A stretch of DNA of 64,000 nucleotides, taken from contig CM049320.1 of the NCBI GenBank assembly GCA_026874595.1, positions 6,081,464 to 6,145,463 on the forward strand. The letters run 5' to 3'. The DNA comes from Sipunculus nudus. Taxonomy: Eukaryota > Annelida > Sipuncula > Golfingiida > Sipunculidae. Under the pieces are notes generated by a model that did not search any database, was not told the origin of the DNA, and worked only from the letters and a program-made list of their open reading frames with translations. Positions 36,561 through 56,515 of this stretch are shown here, piece after piece. Positions within the stretch are counted from its first letter, which is position 1. Each line of letters begins with the position of its first letter. The position numbers and the translations under genes are program-made.

Positions 36561-37322
36561 GCTCATGTGGGCTGCCATTTAGAACCCCCCCCCCCCCCCC
36601 CCCATTTATTTTCTGCGAGAATCGTGTGACAGATTTCCGGGGTTTATTCTTTAATGAAAGGATGCAAAGAACAGGTTTAAGATATAGGAATCAGACAGAT
36701 AATTTTTTATTCAATTTGTTATTTTATAAATAATAAAATTAATAAACATTTGTGATATTAAGTTTTTTTCGATATCTTACCATATATATTTGATATTTTT
36801 TAGTTTTTTTAGGCGGTTTTAAACTTGTAGACCCGTTATGTGTGCACCTTGATATTACGGGTTAAATAATTCCATAATTCCGTTATAAAAGTGTCACTTT
36901 TGTAAATACACTCACTATGTCACAATCATTCGCTTTCTCACACAGAATAGACACATAAAATATATACATATATTGTTTATTTCAGTATCTATTACAGAAG
37001 CAAGTTTATTAGACCACTGTAGATGTATAGTAATTACAATGTACCACTTATACATTAAACCCGTGTTAGTGAGGTTGTCCCCGACATAAACATTATTTGT
37101 ACTTAAGAGGAGTACTATAATAAGCTGATTTTATTTCAAACAATAATCCTTCAGCACACATAGAGAAATAGTTTTACATGTTCTGTATAATACTCTTAGT
37201 GTTTAACAATATTAATAACTTGGTCCTCAGGAATATTCCACGGGGATAAGTTAGCATTCCCTATATGCAAAGCAGTACGGATGCGTATGCAGTTGAAAAA
37301 AGGACGTCCGTGATTCCATTAA

Positions 37323-37436
37323 TACATGGTAACTGACGGGGAGAATTCTATACTTTGACGCCAGTGATATTCATCTAGCAGATGACGCCAGTGATATTCC
37401 TCTAGCAGATGACTTCTCCCCGTCAGTTACCATGTT
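37323..37436. repeat. foldback element with inner tandem repeat
   Basis: Perfect 21-bp inverted arms (37,325-37,345 and 37,414-37,434, starting CATGGTAACTGACGGGGAG) enclose two copies of a 27-bp unit (37,357-37,383 and 37,384-37,410) that differ at one base. It lies about 330 bp past the TPI-like stop codon. Confidence 0.85.
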
Positions 37437-37740
37437 TATGCGTTTTTAATGCGGTGAGCGATCAAAACCTGCTGCATACGTATATACACAAACGTACCCC
37501 GTTATACGCATATATGAAATCTCTCCAAGAGAATATGTGATCCCCAGCTGGATATGCATACGTATGGCATACATACTGGATACGCATATATGGAATGCCA
37601 CCTTTATGTTGAGCCCACGTACTGTGCTGCGCAAACCGCCTTCCACTTACTTTTTAACATCAGCAAATGACTTATTGTCTTCATTACATGACTCTCAGAA
37701 TGAATGTTAATTTTGATAACAAGTTAATAAGTTTTAATTT

Positions 37741-37746
37741 TTTATT
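37741..37746 (-). terminator. polyadenylation signal of the TPI-like gene
   Basis: AATAAA on the minus strand, about 20 nt after the stop codon at 37,766-37,768. This implies a very short 3' UTR. Confidence 0.6.
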
Positions 37747-37765
37747 CTAGAACTTCCAGAAAGAT

Positions 37766-45773
<8,008 letters not shown>

Positions 45774-46189
45774 CTCTGCTGTGATTCTTGCTAGTCTTAT
45801 CCATAAGTCCTGCACTTTCTACAACCAAACGTTCATGCCTTAAGTACATTTCATTGGCTCATGACTATGCACACTTTGTATGTGTATGCACCAGTTACAA
45901 GTTACATAAGTATGTAAGACCAGATGCATTTGATGAGTAATACAAGCAAGTGCAGTAGTAATAGCTCGTTAAACAACATTGAAACAAATTAATATCTAAC
46001 CTCTGATTGACAGCTAAAATCCATTTGGAAGTTAGCTATAAATATTTGTACCTTTTTGACAAGAAATGTTTTTACCCATATTGAACGATGAGCAAACAGT
46101 AATATCCTTCAAATACAATGCGCAAACATTAACTTAAATACAGGTTCTTATCAATCCACGGCATTTCATGTTTTGGAGTATGACGTATC

Positions 46190-47880
46190 AGGCACCTGTA
46201 TGGACCTGCCTGCACTCATCAAATTGTTCAACTGTCGTTCTTGTTCCACGCATCTGTATGTGCCTGCCTGTATTCAGCATCAAATTTTTCAGCTGTGTGC
46301 CTGTTTCAATACACCTGCAGTGCCTGCCTGCATTCAGCATCAAATTGTTCAGCTGTGTGCCTGTTTCCATACACCTGCAGTGCCTGCCTGCATTCAGCAT
46401 CAAATTGTTCAGCTGTGTGCCTGTTTCCATACACCTGTTGTGCCTGCCTGCATTCAGCATCAAATTGTTCAGCTGTGTGCCTGTTTCCATACACCTGCAG
46501 TGCCTGCCTGCATTCAGCATCAAATTGTTCAGCTGTGTGCCTGTTTCAATACACCTGCAGTGCCTGCCTGCATTCAGCATCAAATTGTTCAGCTGTGTGC
46601 CTGTTTCAATACACCTGCAGTGCCTGCCTGCATTCAGTATCAAATTGTTCAGCTGTGTGCCTTATTTCACCCACCTGTATGTGGCTGTCTGCATTCAGCT
46701 TCAAATTGCTCAACTGTGTGCCTAATTTAACCCACCTGTATGTGCCTGCTTGCATTCAGCATCAAATTGTTCAGCTGTGTGCCTGTTTCCATACACCTGC
46801 AGTGCCTACCTGCATTCAGCATCAAATTGTTCAGCTGTGTGCCTGTTTCCGAACACCTGCAGTGCCTGCCTGCATTCAGCATCAAATTGTTCAGCTGTGT
46901 GCCTAATTTCACCCACATGTATGTGGCTGTCTGCATTCAGCTTCAAATTGCTCAACTGTGTGCCTTCCTGCACTCTGCCTCAAATTGTTCAGCTGTGTGC
47001 CTGGCTTCACCCCTGTATGTGCTTGCCTGCATTCAGCATCAAATTGTTCAGCTGTGTGCCTAATTTCACCCACCTGTATGTGCCTGCTTGCACTCTGCAT
47101 GAAATTGTTCAGCCGTGTGCCTGGTCTCACACACCTGTATGTGCCTGCCTGCATTCAACATCAAATTGTTCAGTTGTCTGTCTGGCTCCACACATCTCTA
47201 TGTGCCTTTCTGCATCCTGCATCAAATTATTCAGCTGTATGTCTGGTTCGACACATCTGTATGTGCCTGCTTGCACTCTGCATCAATTTTTTTAGCTGTG
47301 TGCCTGGTTGTACACACATGTATGTGCCTACCTGCACTCTGCGTCAAATTATTCAGCTGTATATCTGGTTCCACACATCTGTATGTGCCTGCTTGCACTC
47401 TGCATCAATTTTTTCAGCTGTGTGCCTGGTTGTACACACATGTATGTGCCTACCTGCACTCTGCATCAAATTATTCAGCTGTATGTCTGGTTCGACACAT
47501 CTGTATGTGCCTGCTTGCACTCTGCATCAAATTATTCAGCTGTGTGCCTGGTTTTACACACATGTATGTGCCTGCTTGCACTCTGCTTCAAATTGTTCAG
47601 CTGTGTGCCTGGTTTTACACACATGTATGTGCCTTTCTGCACCCTGCATCATATTATTCAGCTGTATGTCTGGTTCCACACATCTGTATTTGCCTGCTTG
47701 CACTCTGCATCAAATTATTCAGCTGTGTGCCTGGTTTTACACACATGTATGTGCCTTTCTGCACCCTGCATCATATTATTCAGCTGTATGTCTGGTTCCA
47801 CACATCTGTATTTGCCTGCTTGCACTCTGCGTCAAATTGTTCAGCTGTGTGCCTGGATCTACACACCTGTATGACACAAA
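46190..47880 (+). repeat. 60-bp minisatellite upstream of the TPI-like gene
   Basis: About 28 consecutive units of about 60 bp. A core is 'tgcctgcctgcattcagcat' followed by 'caaattgttcagctgtgtgc'. The left half (46,260-46,930) is nearly uniform with an exact 60-bp period. The right half (46,950-47,880) carries 'actctgcatcaaatt' and 'catgtatgtgcct' variants and shows a dimeric, about 120-bp order; one pair repeats at 47,621 and 47,743. Because the unit is close to a multiple of three, several frames on both strands are open over 150-300 codons. None looks like a real protein. Confidence 0.95.
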
Positions 47881-47944
47881 TTAGATGTGTTTGCATTGTA
47901 TATCTTGCTTTAGCCATTATACATTATTATCAGGCTTGTGTGCA

Positions 47945-49254
47945 AGGCATGCGTTTGCATTTGAAAATGTCGCATTCGCCTTTGCATTTAAAGTAAGACT
48001 ATGAAACATTCCAAATGCAAATGCAATTAATAAAAATGCTATCAATATCAAAAGGCTTTACCGATCATAGAACAATAACATATTCTGCCATGTCAAGTTA
48101 TGGCTCTTCCATATATTGTTATTGATACCAGGCGGCATTGAAAATATTATGTGCTTTGTGTAGAGCATTTCATGCTTTATAGTACAACATGTATTTGAGC
48201 AGTTCTGGGACGACTACAGTGTAGTTTGTACAGATCATGGTATATGACTAAGGCTAGCAATATTGCAGGGAAATTAATCTGTAACTGATGAGCAGATCAG
48301 GAAATTAGTAGCACACAAAACAGTTACACGTATTTGAAGGCCAAACTTGACAAAGAAGCAAGCGAGTAGTTCATTAGTGAATTGCCTATAAATGAAATAC
48401 CATATATGAAGAATCATCAGTCTTCCAGAGATCTTCAAGATGCCACCTTCAAAACGATCATGAACTTTCCTTAATTATGATATACCAGATGACCCTGTTG
48501 ACATGGTCTTCAGAACGGCCAGACAAATATTCTGTCCTGTTCGGTCTAATATGACAAATAGCCAGTTTAAAATGCTCATTTAGACCAACTGTAATCAGGC
48601 GTCTGATGTAAATTGTTACACTCATGCATGGCTCTGGTGTGAGGTTGTATATTCCTGTTGGTGTAATGTGGTGATGCATAATTTCCACAGTCTGGTACAT
48701 ATTTTTAGCACATGTAATGGACACCTGATGTAAATAGTTACTGATGCTGTTATGTGAATGCGGACATCCCTGTGGGCATAATATACTGTTGCATAATTTT
48801 CGTCAATCACTTAAATATCTTACTACAACACACTATTCGTTATATTCAAGCCAAACATAAACAAAAGCTTATTTTACTGTTTGGTAAGTTTTTTTTACTT
48901 GACAATGTTGTGAATATATCAATAAAGCTCAGGGAAAGCCGACTCCATTTGTATGTTTTGTAACCAAAAAGAATTCAAAAGCAAAAGCATTTTGTAAGTG
49001 CATTTGTCAATGCATTTGCATTTGAATTTTAAATCTTTAATTGCATTTGCATTTGAAACTTTTTAATCGCATTTCGTTTTGCATTTGATTATTTCGGAGC
49101 ATTTGCATTTAAATGTGCCAAATTGCATTTGAGCCCAACCCTGATTTTGATTGACATATGTTATGGGTGAGTAACATACATATGGGTTCCATTCTAGTCG
49201 GTTATCGGTGGCGTAAGTTTTGTGAGTCCCGATGAGAAAGGCGGGCATTTGCAT
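47945..49254. repeat. octamer-word (ATTTGCAT) clusters
   Basis: Perfect ATTTGCAT/ATGCAAAT at 48,015, 49,014, 49,045, 49,101 and 49,247, plus near matches ('gtttgcattt', 'cctttgcattt', 'gttttgcattt'). They form two clusters (47,950-48,030 and 48,975-49,140) about 1 kb apart with partly inverted orientation. The right cluster ends 'gcatttgagcccaaccctg'. It looks like a dispersed repeat and not a designed enhancer. Confidence 0.6.
48598..48812 (+). repeat. diverged tandem pair of about 118 bp
   Basis: 'ctgatgtaaat.gttac' followed by 'tgcataatttt.c' occurs at 48,602 and again at 48,725 with similar spacing and order. Confidence 0.5.
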
Positions 49255-51171
49255 TAGCCTTATCGACTACTTTGTTATCCTATAGAAATGAATATGTTTA
49301 AACCAAATTAGCCGTGACAGCCCTACTCAGAAGGCAATGGTAATTGGGCTGTTAAGCCTACTTGAGTCGTGACAAGAAATATCGAGGAATGCATCGCCTG
49401 GTCATGTTGCATTCATATTGTGATAAACAGCACATAATCTTAACATTATGCTACGAATGATAAATTAACACAAGATCATACAAACTCATAACCTAAACTG
49501 AACCCCGTCTCTTTGGTAACCGAGTCATTTCCTGAATCGCGTATAGGTTGGATCGTCCAGTAACCCGTGTGAGCCATGCCTGTATTCATGCGGTCATAAA
49601 TTCAACAGCATGCGGAGGGGTTTACTAATATGCTCAGTTCAAACGGAACTTTTTTCGATTATGTTTGAAATTGTTAGAAAGTACAAAAAAGACGATTAGT
49701 CTGGATTATGTAAATTGACAGTGTACCTATAGGCCATAAGGCGTTGTCAAAAATGACGAAAATATTTCATCATCATGGGGCCTTATTATGCGTTCCTCAT
49801 ACCTAGAGGTAAAGGCACTCTGAGAGCCAGTTATCTGATCGTAATGTCAGAGGGCCGATATGGGGCTAGACGGGAAATACGCCTGCATTTACTGTATTTT
49901 CAGTCACGGACTGCGCACTGAATCGCATTTTAATATTTTGTATAATAATATGTGGTATAATTGATTTTCAAGAACAACAACCATGCTTGACACAGCCTGA
50001 ATATGACAGGTTCCGTAACGTTGCCGGAGATGCCGTATGCCAAAGGGTAAGTTATATGAATAATCATAAAGCTCCAAATCATAAGACAGTTGAGTGAAAC
50101 CTTCAGTCACGCTAGGCATCTTAAAATAAAGGAGATGCTCCCGAATAAAATTCATACAACACAGACGTGTAGCATCATTTCGGTCGGCTTGCTGATCGAC
50201 GTTTATATGTTTACGGGCTTTCCCTGCGATATTTTTCTGCTATTCATTTTCTGCGGCTGGTACTAAGAACTCTCAACTGCCAGGCCGAGGTAGCCAGGCT
50301 TCAAGAAAGAATGCCCAGTTCAGAACTGAACGCTGATGGGCCTCATACCTCTACCCCCCCCCCCCCCCCCAACTCGATTATTGGATGTTTTCGAGGGACA
50401 TGCATAAAATCGGTGTCAGAAGGTAAAGCATGAAAGCATGGTACATTTCATAATTATGATGTAAAATTTACGTTGGCGGGAACGGCAACTGAGCATTTAG
50501 CTGAGATGAGTTTTCACATGCTAAACACTAGCCCCTCCACCTGTATCGAACACTGACTAGTGCTTTGCAGTCCTTTCCTTGAATGGGACAGTTCTCATCT
50601 ATACCGTGGATCAACTATCCTGTATTATATCCAGCCATTGGTTTACCAAAATACAACCACCCGAGCCTGAGTTAGACGATTCACACGTATTATCAATTAT
50701 AATTATAATTATAATCATAATAATATTATGATTTATAATTTAGGTTACCTCCGCGTTATTAACACAGGTCTTTCGATTACTCTGGATAGAATCTTAAGTT
50801 GATCACTGTGGACTGTCTGTGTTTAACATTATGTCAGTGGATTATGATACTGCATGTGTTAGTAGCAAAAATAGGTAAATAACAACAAATCGAAACCTGA
50901 TCGATATAAAATACCCGTATAGATTAATGAAACCTAGCTGCTTTTTTAAACAAAACGAAATATCACTTCTGTCGAGTAAGGCTGCTGAGTTTATTTTAAT
51001 TGTAATGAGAAGTGAAATGTTACAATTAGATTACGTACGTTAATTGCACCCAATATTGGATATTAAGTTAATTTTGTCTTCAATCATAAAGAATATTTCA
51101 TATTTGTTTTGTTGGAGGTAATTTTTAATGCAAGCTTAACCAAGTATATGTACATCTGCAGAAATTCATTT
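49255..51171. other. no recognisable gene
   Basis: Spacer with a 17-C tract at 50,354-50,370. Nothing else is identified. Confidence 0.45.
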
Positions 51172-51325
51172 CGGTTTCGGACTATTCCGCGGGGCATTAT
51201 CACACGCTTCCTCATCATTTTATATCCTGGTGTCAACCAGGCACAGTGACTACTGCACCTGCGGCCCTAGGTGTGTAATCGTCCCCATTGCTAGGTCTTA
51301 CTACCGAGGAACCCTAAAAGGTGCA
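51172..51325 (-). mobile_element. SINE family 1, 3' part
   Basis: Reverse-strand copy of the body and end of the 56,205-56,515 element: 'tttcggacta', 'cctcatcattttatatcctgg', 'actactgcacctgcgg', 'gtaatcgtccccattgct', 'actaccgaggaaccct'. The tRNA head is missing. Confidence 0.85.
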
Positions 51326-52260
51326 CTTTTTTTATCATTTTGATTGCGGTAAGGAAGGTGTCGTTCCTCTAGACCAGGTTCTGGATTTGCAATTTTAGTA
51401 ATTCCTGTATTGGCAAATACGAGGATATCCGGATCGTTTTCATGGTGCCCACGCGCTCCCATGGGGGGGGGGGGGGACCATGAATTCAGCCGGAAGGTGT
51501 ATACAGAACTCCGATCTCCGTGACAGCACCCTTCCTAGGGCTATGGACACTTACTTCAGTTGGGACGGAAAGGTCCACAAGTACCTTTACAAAAATTCCC
51601 CTAAATAGTATTATACCCTTTTACTCAACCCTTTTTGATGGGTCAGGCCCCATAACCCAAAATGAATGTTGGTGAGAGCCACACAAGTATCAAACTTTTC
51701 GTACATGGACACATGAACATATCGTTGAGCCCTGAAAGTTAAACCACTTTGGGAACTAGCAGGCATGACTTTGTAATCGGCCAACTGTACAACCAGGTCA
51801 TAATGTATGACTGTACTGTTCACAGCTCTTGAAATAGCCACCATGAAAGAAGTTGTAAACTCCCGGCTCTCGTGTATAAATTGTCTTTTCAATGAAGGCC
51901 AGGTCCTCAGTAATGTGGCTATCTTCAGCTGTTGTCGCTATTCCTGAAAATATTCTTAAAGATACCGAAAATTGTCTGTTTCGTTGATTTCATTGATCAA
52001 TTCAAGAATTGGAGCGAATATCTTTTTGTTTCTGACAAGCTCGCAAATTTCCATGTATTGTGCCTACACCTGTATTTAAAAAAATTAACAAGGCCAACAG
52101 GCCTAATGCGAACTTGTGCAATGGTTTACACACCATGCATAATGCTTCAATGCTGGACCATTACTTTCCAAGTACATGTGTAAGATGTATATGAACAATG
52201 CAAGTACTACACATTTTGTACAAGAACCAATTACAAAAACATCACTGCTGAAATACTGGC
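51326..52260 (-). other. spacer with an unrecognised open frame
   Basis: A minus frame of 93 codons (51,611-51,892) contains HYDLVVQLADYKVMPASSQS and a neighbouring frame reads KTIYTREPGVYNFFHGGYF. These read as if they were parts of one decayed exon, but I cannot name a family. 14 Gs lie at 51,463-51,476. Confidence 0.25.
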
Positions 52261-52261
52261 A

Positions 52262-53990
52262 ATGGTTCACACAACATAAAAATGATTGTAGGTGGCGCCA
52301 TCAGCCTTGTATATGCCAAAGCTATCAAAGATCTATACATATGCCGTATTTACGGCTGATATATCAAACCCCTCCTGAGAAATAAGTAGGGACATAAACT
52401 GTGCAAAAGTTATTTTACGTGGCGCCACCAATCTTGTATACGACAAAGCTATCCAAAATATATAAATCTGCGCAGTTCCAGGCTAAAAATATCGAATCCC
52501 TCCCGAGAAATGGGCAGACACGTTCACTGTGCAAAAGTCATTGTAGGTGGCGCCACCAGTCTTGTGAACGAGAAAGCCATTAAAAATGCATGGGGAGGTC
52601 AAAACATCAGGCCACTCTATCAAACTTGTGAGGAAGGCAGTAGCCAGGAGTGAACTGGAACGAATTGCTCTCTGCAAAAACTGCACTGAGTGAACCTTTG
52701 ACCTGTACCTGGCTGCAGTGAATGAACTCTTGACCTATTGCAAAATCTGACACAGATGGCAGTCTGCTAAAGCCATAAATATATCCAGACTGACCTTTGG
52801 CCTGATGCCAAATCTGAAATAGTTGGCACTCTGCCAAGCTATTTATAGATACGGACACAATCTTGGCCTGTTGGTAAATCTGTATACACATACAGAAAGA
52901 CTTTGGCTACAATGCTTTTTTTTTCCAAGCTGACATAGCCATAAGATTGTTTTATTCAAATTTTGAGAACTTTTAGGCCTTTCATTATTAAAGGTCAAAT
53001 AATGCTGCGAACAATCATTTTAGTCAACTTGAATAGAGGGCCTCCTAAGAATCATTTTTGTGCAATACCCTACCCTAAAAAAATCCTTTTGAAACAATTA
53101 AATGATTCAGCTTGACAGTTTAATCATAAAACATTTTTAAACTGAAATATGCTAAAATTATGAGATTTTTGTGACCAGTCATGTGACCAACATTCGCACA
53201 AAACTTGGTGATGCTAGCTCCTGTCGATTCTGAGATTTTTATGTCAATATGCACCATTGGGCAAATGACAAAGATCAAATTTTCTGTAACTCCGCCAAAA
53301 TGCGGACCCAAACCATTTTAACAAACTAAAGTTTATCTATGGGGTAATTTATGTAAAATATTGAATCATTTGGCTGAATGATTTCAGAGAAGAAGACTTT
53401 CAAATGTGTTTAAGCCTCTTCTCCGTAAAATGACAGTTAATTCAGGTGGCGCCACAAAACCCTCAATACCCTAATATTTGATATTTGACAAAGATTTGCC
53501 TAAATGTTCGGGGTGCTAGCTCCCGCTGTTCCTGAGAAATTATAGGTTAATGTACTAATGACTGATGACCCTCGTAAAGAAAAGTTAGATACAGGTGGCG
53601 CCTAAAATCCATATATGAGACATGTGACCAACATTTGCTTAAAATTTGGCGCAGATAGCTCCACCGTTTCTGATAATGTATTTTAGTATCCGTTTTTGGC
53701 CAAATTACAAAGTTAAGCTTCTTTTCACCGACCCTGAACCATTCGAACATAATTGAGAGAAATTATTTCAAAGAAATTTTGGCTAGACAATTTCAGAGAA
53801 AATGATTTTTAAAGTTGTTTTTCGCTTTTCCCTATAAAATCTAAGTGGATGCAGATAGCAAAAAATAAACAAAATCAGATAGAGTTTTTTATATGACAAT
53901 TTTTTGCTGATGGTTCCTGCCGATTTTGAGAGAGTATGGGTTAACTAACGTATAAACGACGTACGACAGATGCGGGACGAAGCCACACCA
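52262..53990 (+). repeat. diverged tandem array with GGTGGCGCC motif
   Basis: Units of about 127-150 bp. GGTGGCGCC(ACC) lies at 52,291, 52,418, 52,546, 53,445 and 53,594. The first three units also share 'cactgtgcaaaagt' and 'cttgtata.g.caaagc'. Later units share 'tgtgaccaacattcgc' and 'gctagctcc.g..g.ttctgaga'. The array ends 'cgtacgacagatgcgggacg..gcca' and 'cattacataagctcac', text typical of a dispersed repeat end. Confidence 0.7.
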
Positions 53991-54389
53991 TTACATAAGC
54001 TCACATGTTCGCTTAAATATCACTCGCTGGCATCATTTCTTTTTCTTTCATGGTTCGTAGAGCAATTAATTTGTTGTGATAGTGCGTCACTCTTTGAACC
54101 AATATAACTTCATAACCAGTTCATTCCAGTTTAAGATGTAAATATAAAAGTATTAGAATAAATATTTATTTTCTCAAACATGTAGGAGCTAGATTTGAGC
54201 GAGATAGGTTTAAACAATGCAGACAGTGTTTGTACATAACACCTCACTTATTTGAGATCAACACTCGGAAACAATAACCGTGGCCTCTCATGCTCGCGTC
54301 CATGGGATCAACAATTGGCAACATTAACGCACAGTAAAATCATCTCTTCAACTGCAGCTACTCGCTGAATAGCTCACTTAAAAGCCAGG

Positions 54390-54660
54390 TGGACGACCCA
54401 GTGAAACTGTGATACAGTTCAGGCGAAAGGCCTAAACGAATAGTTTTTAATTCCTATTGAAATTGTGCTACAATTCAAAAGGCCTGAACGAATATTTCTT
54501 CCCTGCTAGTGATATTGGGGTACACACGAAAGGTATAGACGAATATTTCTTACCTGTTGATGCAAATGTGACACAGGAGAAAAGCCGTTAAGGATAGTTC
54601 TTGACTGCCTGAGATATTGTAATAAAGTTGAATAGACTGATACAGGTGAAAGGTATGAAT
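54390..54660 (+). repeat. degenerate repeat of about 55-60 bp
   Basis: Four or five poorly conserved units around 'gaaaggc.ta.acgaata.tt' (about 54,425, 54,480, 54,530, 54,590, 54,650). Weak but periodic. Confidence 0.4.
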
Positions 54661-55871
54661 GACTTCGAGCTGGCTGGGTAACTATGCTTGACCGTTACTG
54701 TTGATAGAAAAGCATTGCTTTTATAACTTATCATTCAGCCATGAACAAGTGGAAATTCTTTCTGAGCCACCGCCCGTGACTAGCGTGACCGGTCACTCGT
54801 ACAAACAGGTAGAAACGTATCAGAAATCTATTCAAGTGAGCCGGGACAAAGTGACAGAGTTTATATTTATGAAATAAATGTCCGGTCCAGTCGTTAAATA
54901 TTCTTGGTCTACCAAGTCAACCTGCATTGGTTTTCAAACCCTAACTGTTATGTGTACAGTCTCCCTTAAGTATATATTTTCGTAATAAGCAGTCGATTAC
55001 CCCGGAATTTATTTTTTACAAGTATCCCCAGTATTTTACTATATGTTATTATAATGAAGACGATAATACTGGGATAATGTTCCTATTTCTTCTACGTTGT
55101 TTTTAACATATATTCTTTTGTTCTTGCTTGATAGTTCCTTTTCACGAAATTCTTACGTTTTATATTTCTGGAACAGAATATTGTGATTTTTTTTTGTTCG
55201 CGAGGGTTTCAAATTCGCGAAATTTGCTAAATATAAATTTTCATGAAAAGAAACCGTGAATAAGAGGCCTCATCTGCTCTTTGGCATTGTGTGTATATTA
55301 AACAAGCAAAACTTTTTATTTAAAATAAAATAAAATAAAAATATTATTCATGCGAGCTTGATGAATTTAAAGTCGAAGGCAAAAGTTTGACATTATAAAT
55401 TTCAGAGATTCATGTTATCTGAATGTAGTGGATAAGAAATTCTACTCTTATGGGGCCTTGTCCAATTTTAAGATTTTGTCTGCATATCAAATAATCAATG
55501 TGATAATGGATATAGTATGTGTAGGTATCTACATGATAAGATCAAGAAAATGGAACCCTCGGGATAAAATCAACCCCAGTTAAAGCCAGCAGATTAGAAC
55601 TACTAAGCTTGCATTTATATTTATATCTGTATTAACATAAATCGATGGATACAACAGTATGAACTAATTCTGTTGAAAATGTCCGCCGCGATATGGTTGG
55701 CCACTGCGCCTTCCTCAGCAGTGGTCTCCTGAAAATAAGACATTAACGTTATATACAATTAAATGTATCGTTGAATCAACTGTTCGGAGTTCCTTATTAA
55801 CTATCTGGGAAGAACAAATCACTCTAGGGCCTATATCATTGTCACAGAATTTCACATGTATTTTTTTTTAA

Positions 55872-55915
<44 letters not shown>

Positions 55916-56204
55916 TATAGTTATCCATATATAAAACTGATGCGTTTCCCAATATAGTCTACCGAAATGTATTTCTAATATTATTATTATATTTCTGCAT
56001 GTTAATGTGATTTACATTGATGAGATCATTCAGGATATCTTAAATCTAAATCAAGAAAAATATTAAGGATAATTTTTTTTTGTCTTACTAACGTTTTTTG
56101 CGTCATAAATAACAAATTTAATGTGATATAAGATATTAAATTCACATAAAAACTTATAAATGCTGGATATATAATTCAAGTGTGAAAATCACCTTTCTAT
56201 CAAA
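54661..56204. other. no recognisable gene
   Basis: Spacer with a TA run at 55,876-55,910. Confidence 0.45.
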
Positions 56205-56515
56205 GTTAACCGACAACTGTGGCTCATGGGTGGAGCACAGGACTATGAGGTGGGGATTGTGAGTTCAAATCTCATACGAGGTGAGATTTTTCACGGTCGG
56301 CCCACATCCAGGGTGAGCGTTCTGCTACCTTAATGGGCCCAGTTTCACTCACAAACAAAGGCGCCTTTCGAGGGTTCCTCGGTAGTATGGCCCAGCAATT
56401 GGGACGATTACGCACCCAGGACCCGCAGGTGCAGTAGTTATCGGGCCGGGTTAACGCCAGGATAAAAGATGAGAGGAAACGTTTGATGCTGCCCTGTCAC
56501 GTAGTCCGAAACCTC
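56205..56515 (+). mobile_element. tRNA-derived SINE family 1, longest copy
   Basis: The head has a tRNA-like A-box region 'tgtggctcatgggtggagc' and a B-box 'gtgagttcaaatctca' (56,266-56,281). The body carries 'tcactcacaaacaaaggc', 'gggttcctcggtagtatgg', 'cagcaattgggacgattacg' and ends 'ccctgtcacgtagtccg'. A 16-C tract (56,521-56,536) and A-run follow. Partial copies are at 42,287-42,520, 44,795-44,875 and 51,172-51,325. Confidence 0.85.

Noticed and set aside
46188-47880. CRISPR-like array
   Set aside because: The units are contiguous diverged tandem repeats without unique spacers, in animal-type DNA.
46168-47996. Cys-rich repeat proteins of 150-308 codons in several frames
   Set aside because: They are translations of the 60-bp minisatellite. 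Several overlapping frames on both strands are open, which no real gene would show.
53120-53750. Two related minus-strand peptides (HIDIKISES and similar)
   Set aside because: Their similarity comes from units of the GGTGGCGCC repeat array, not from a protein family.
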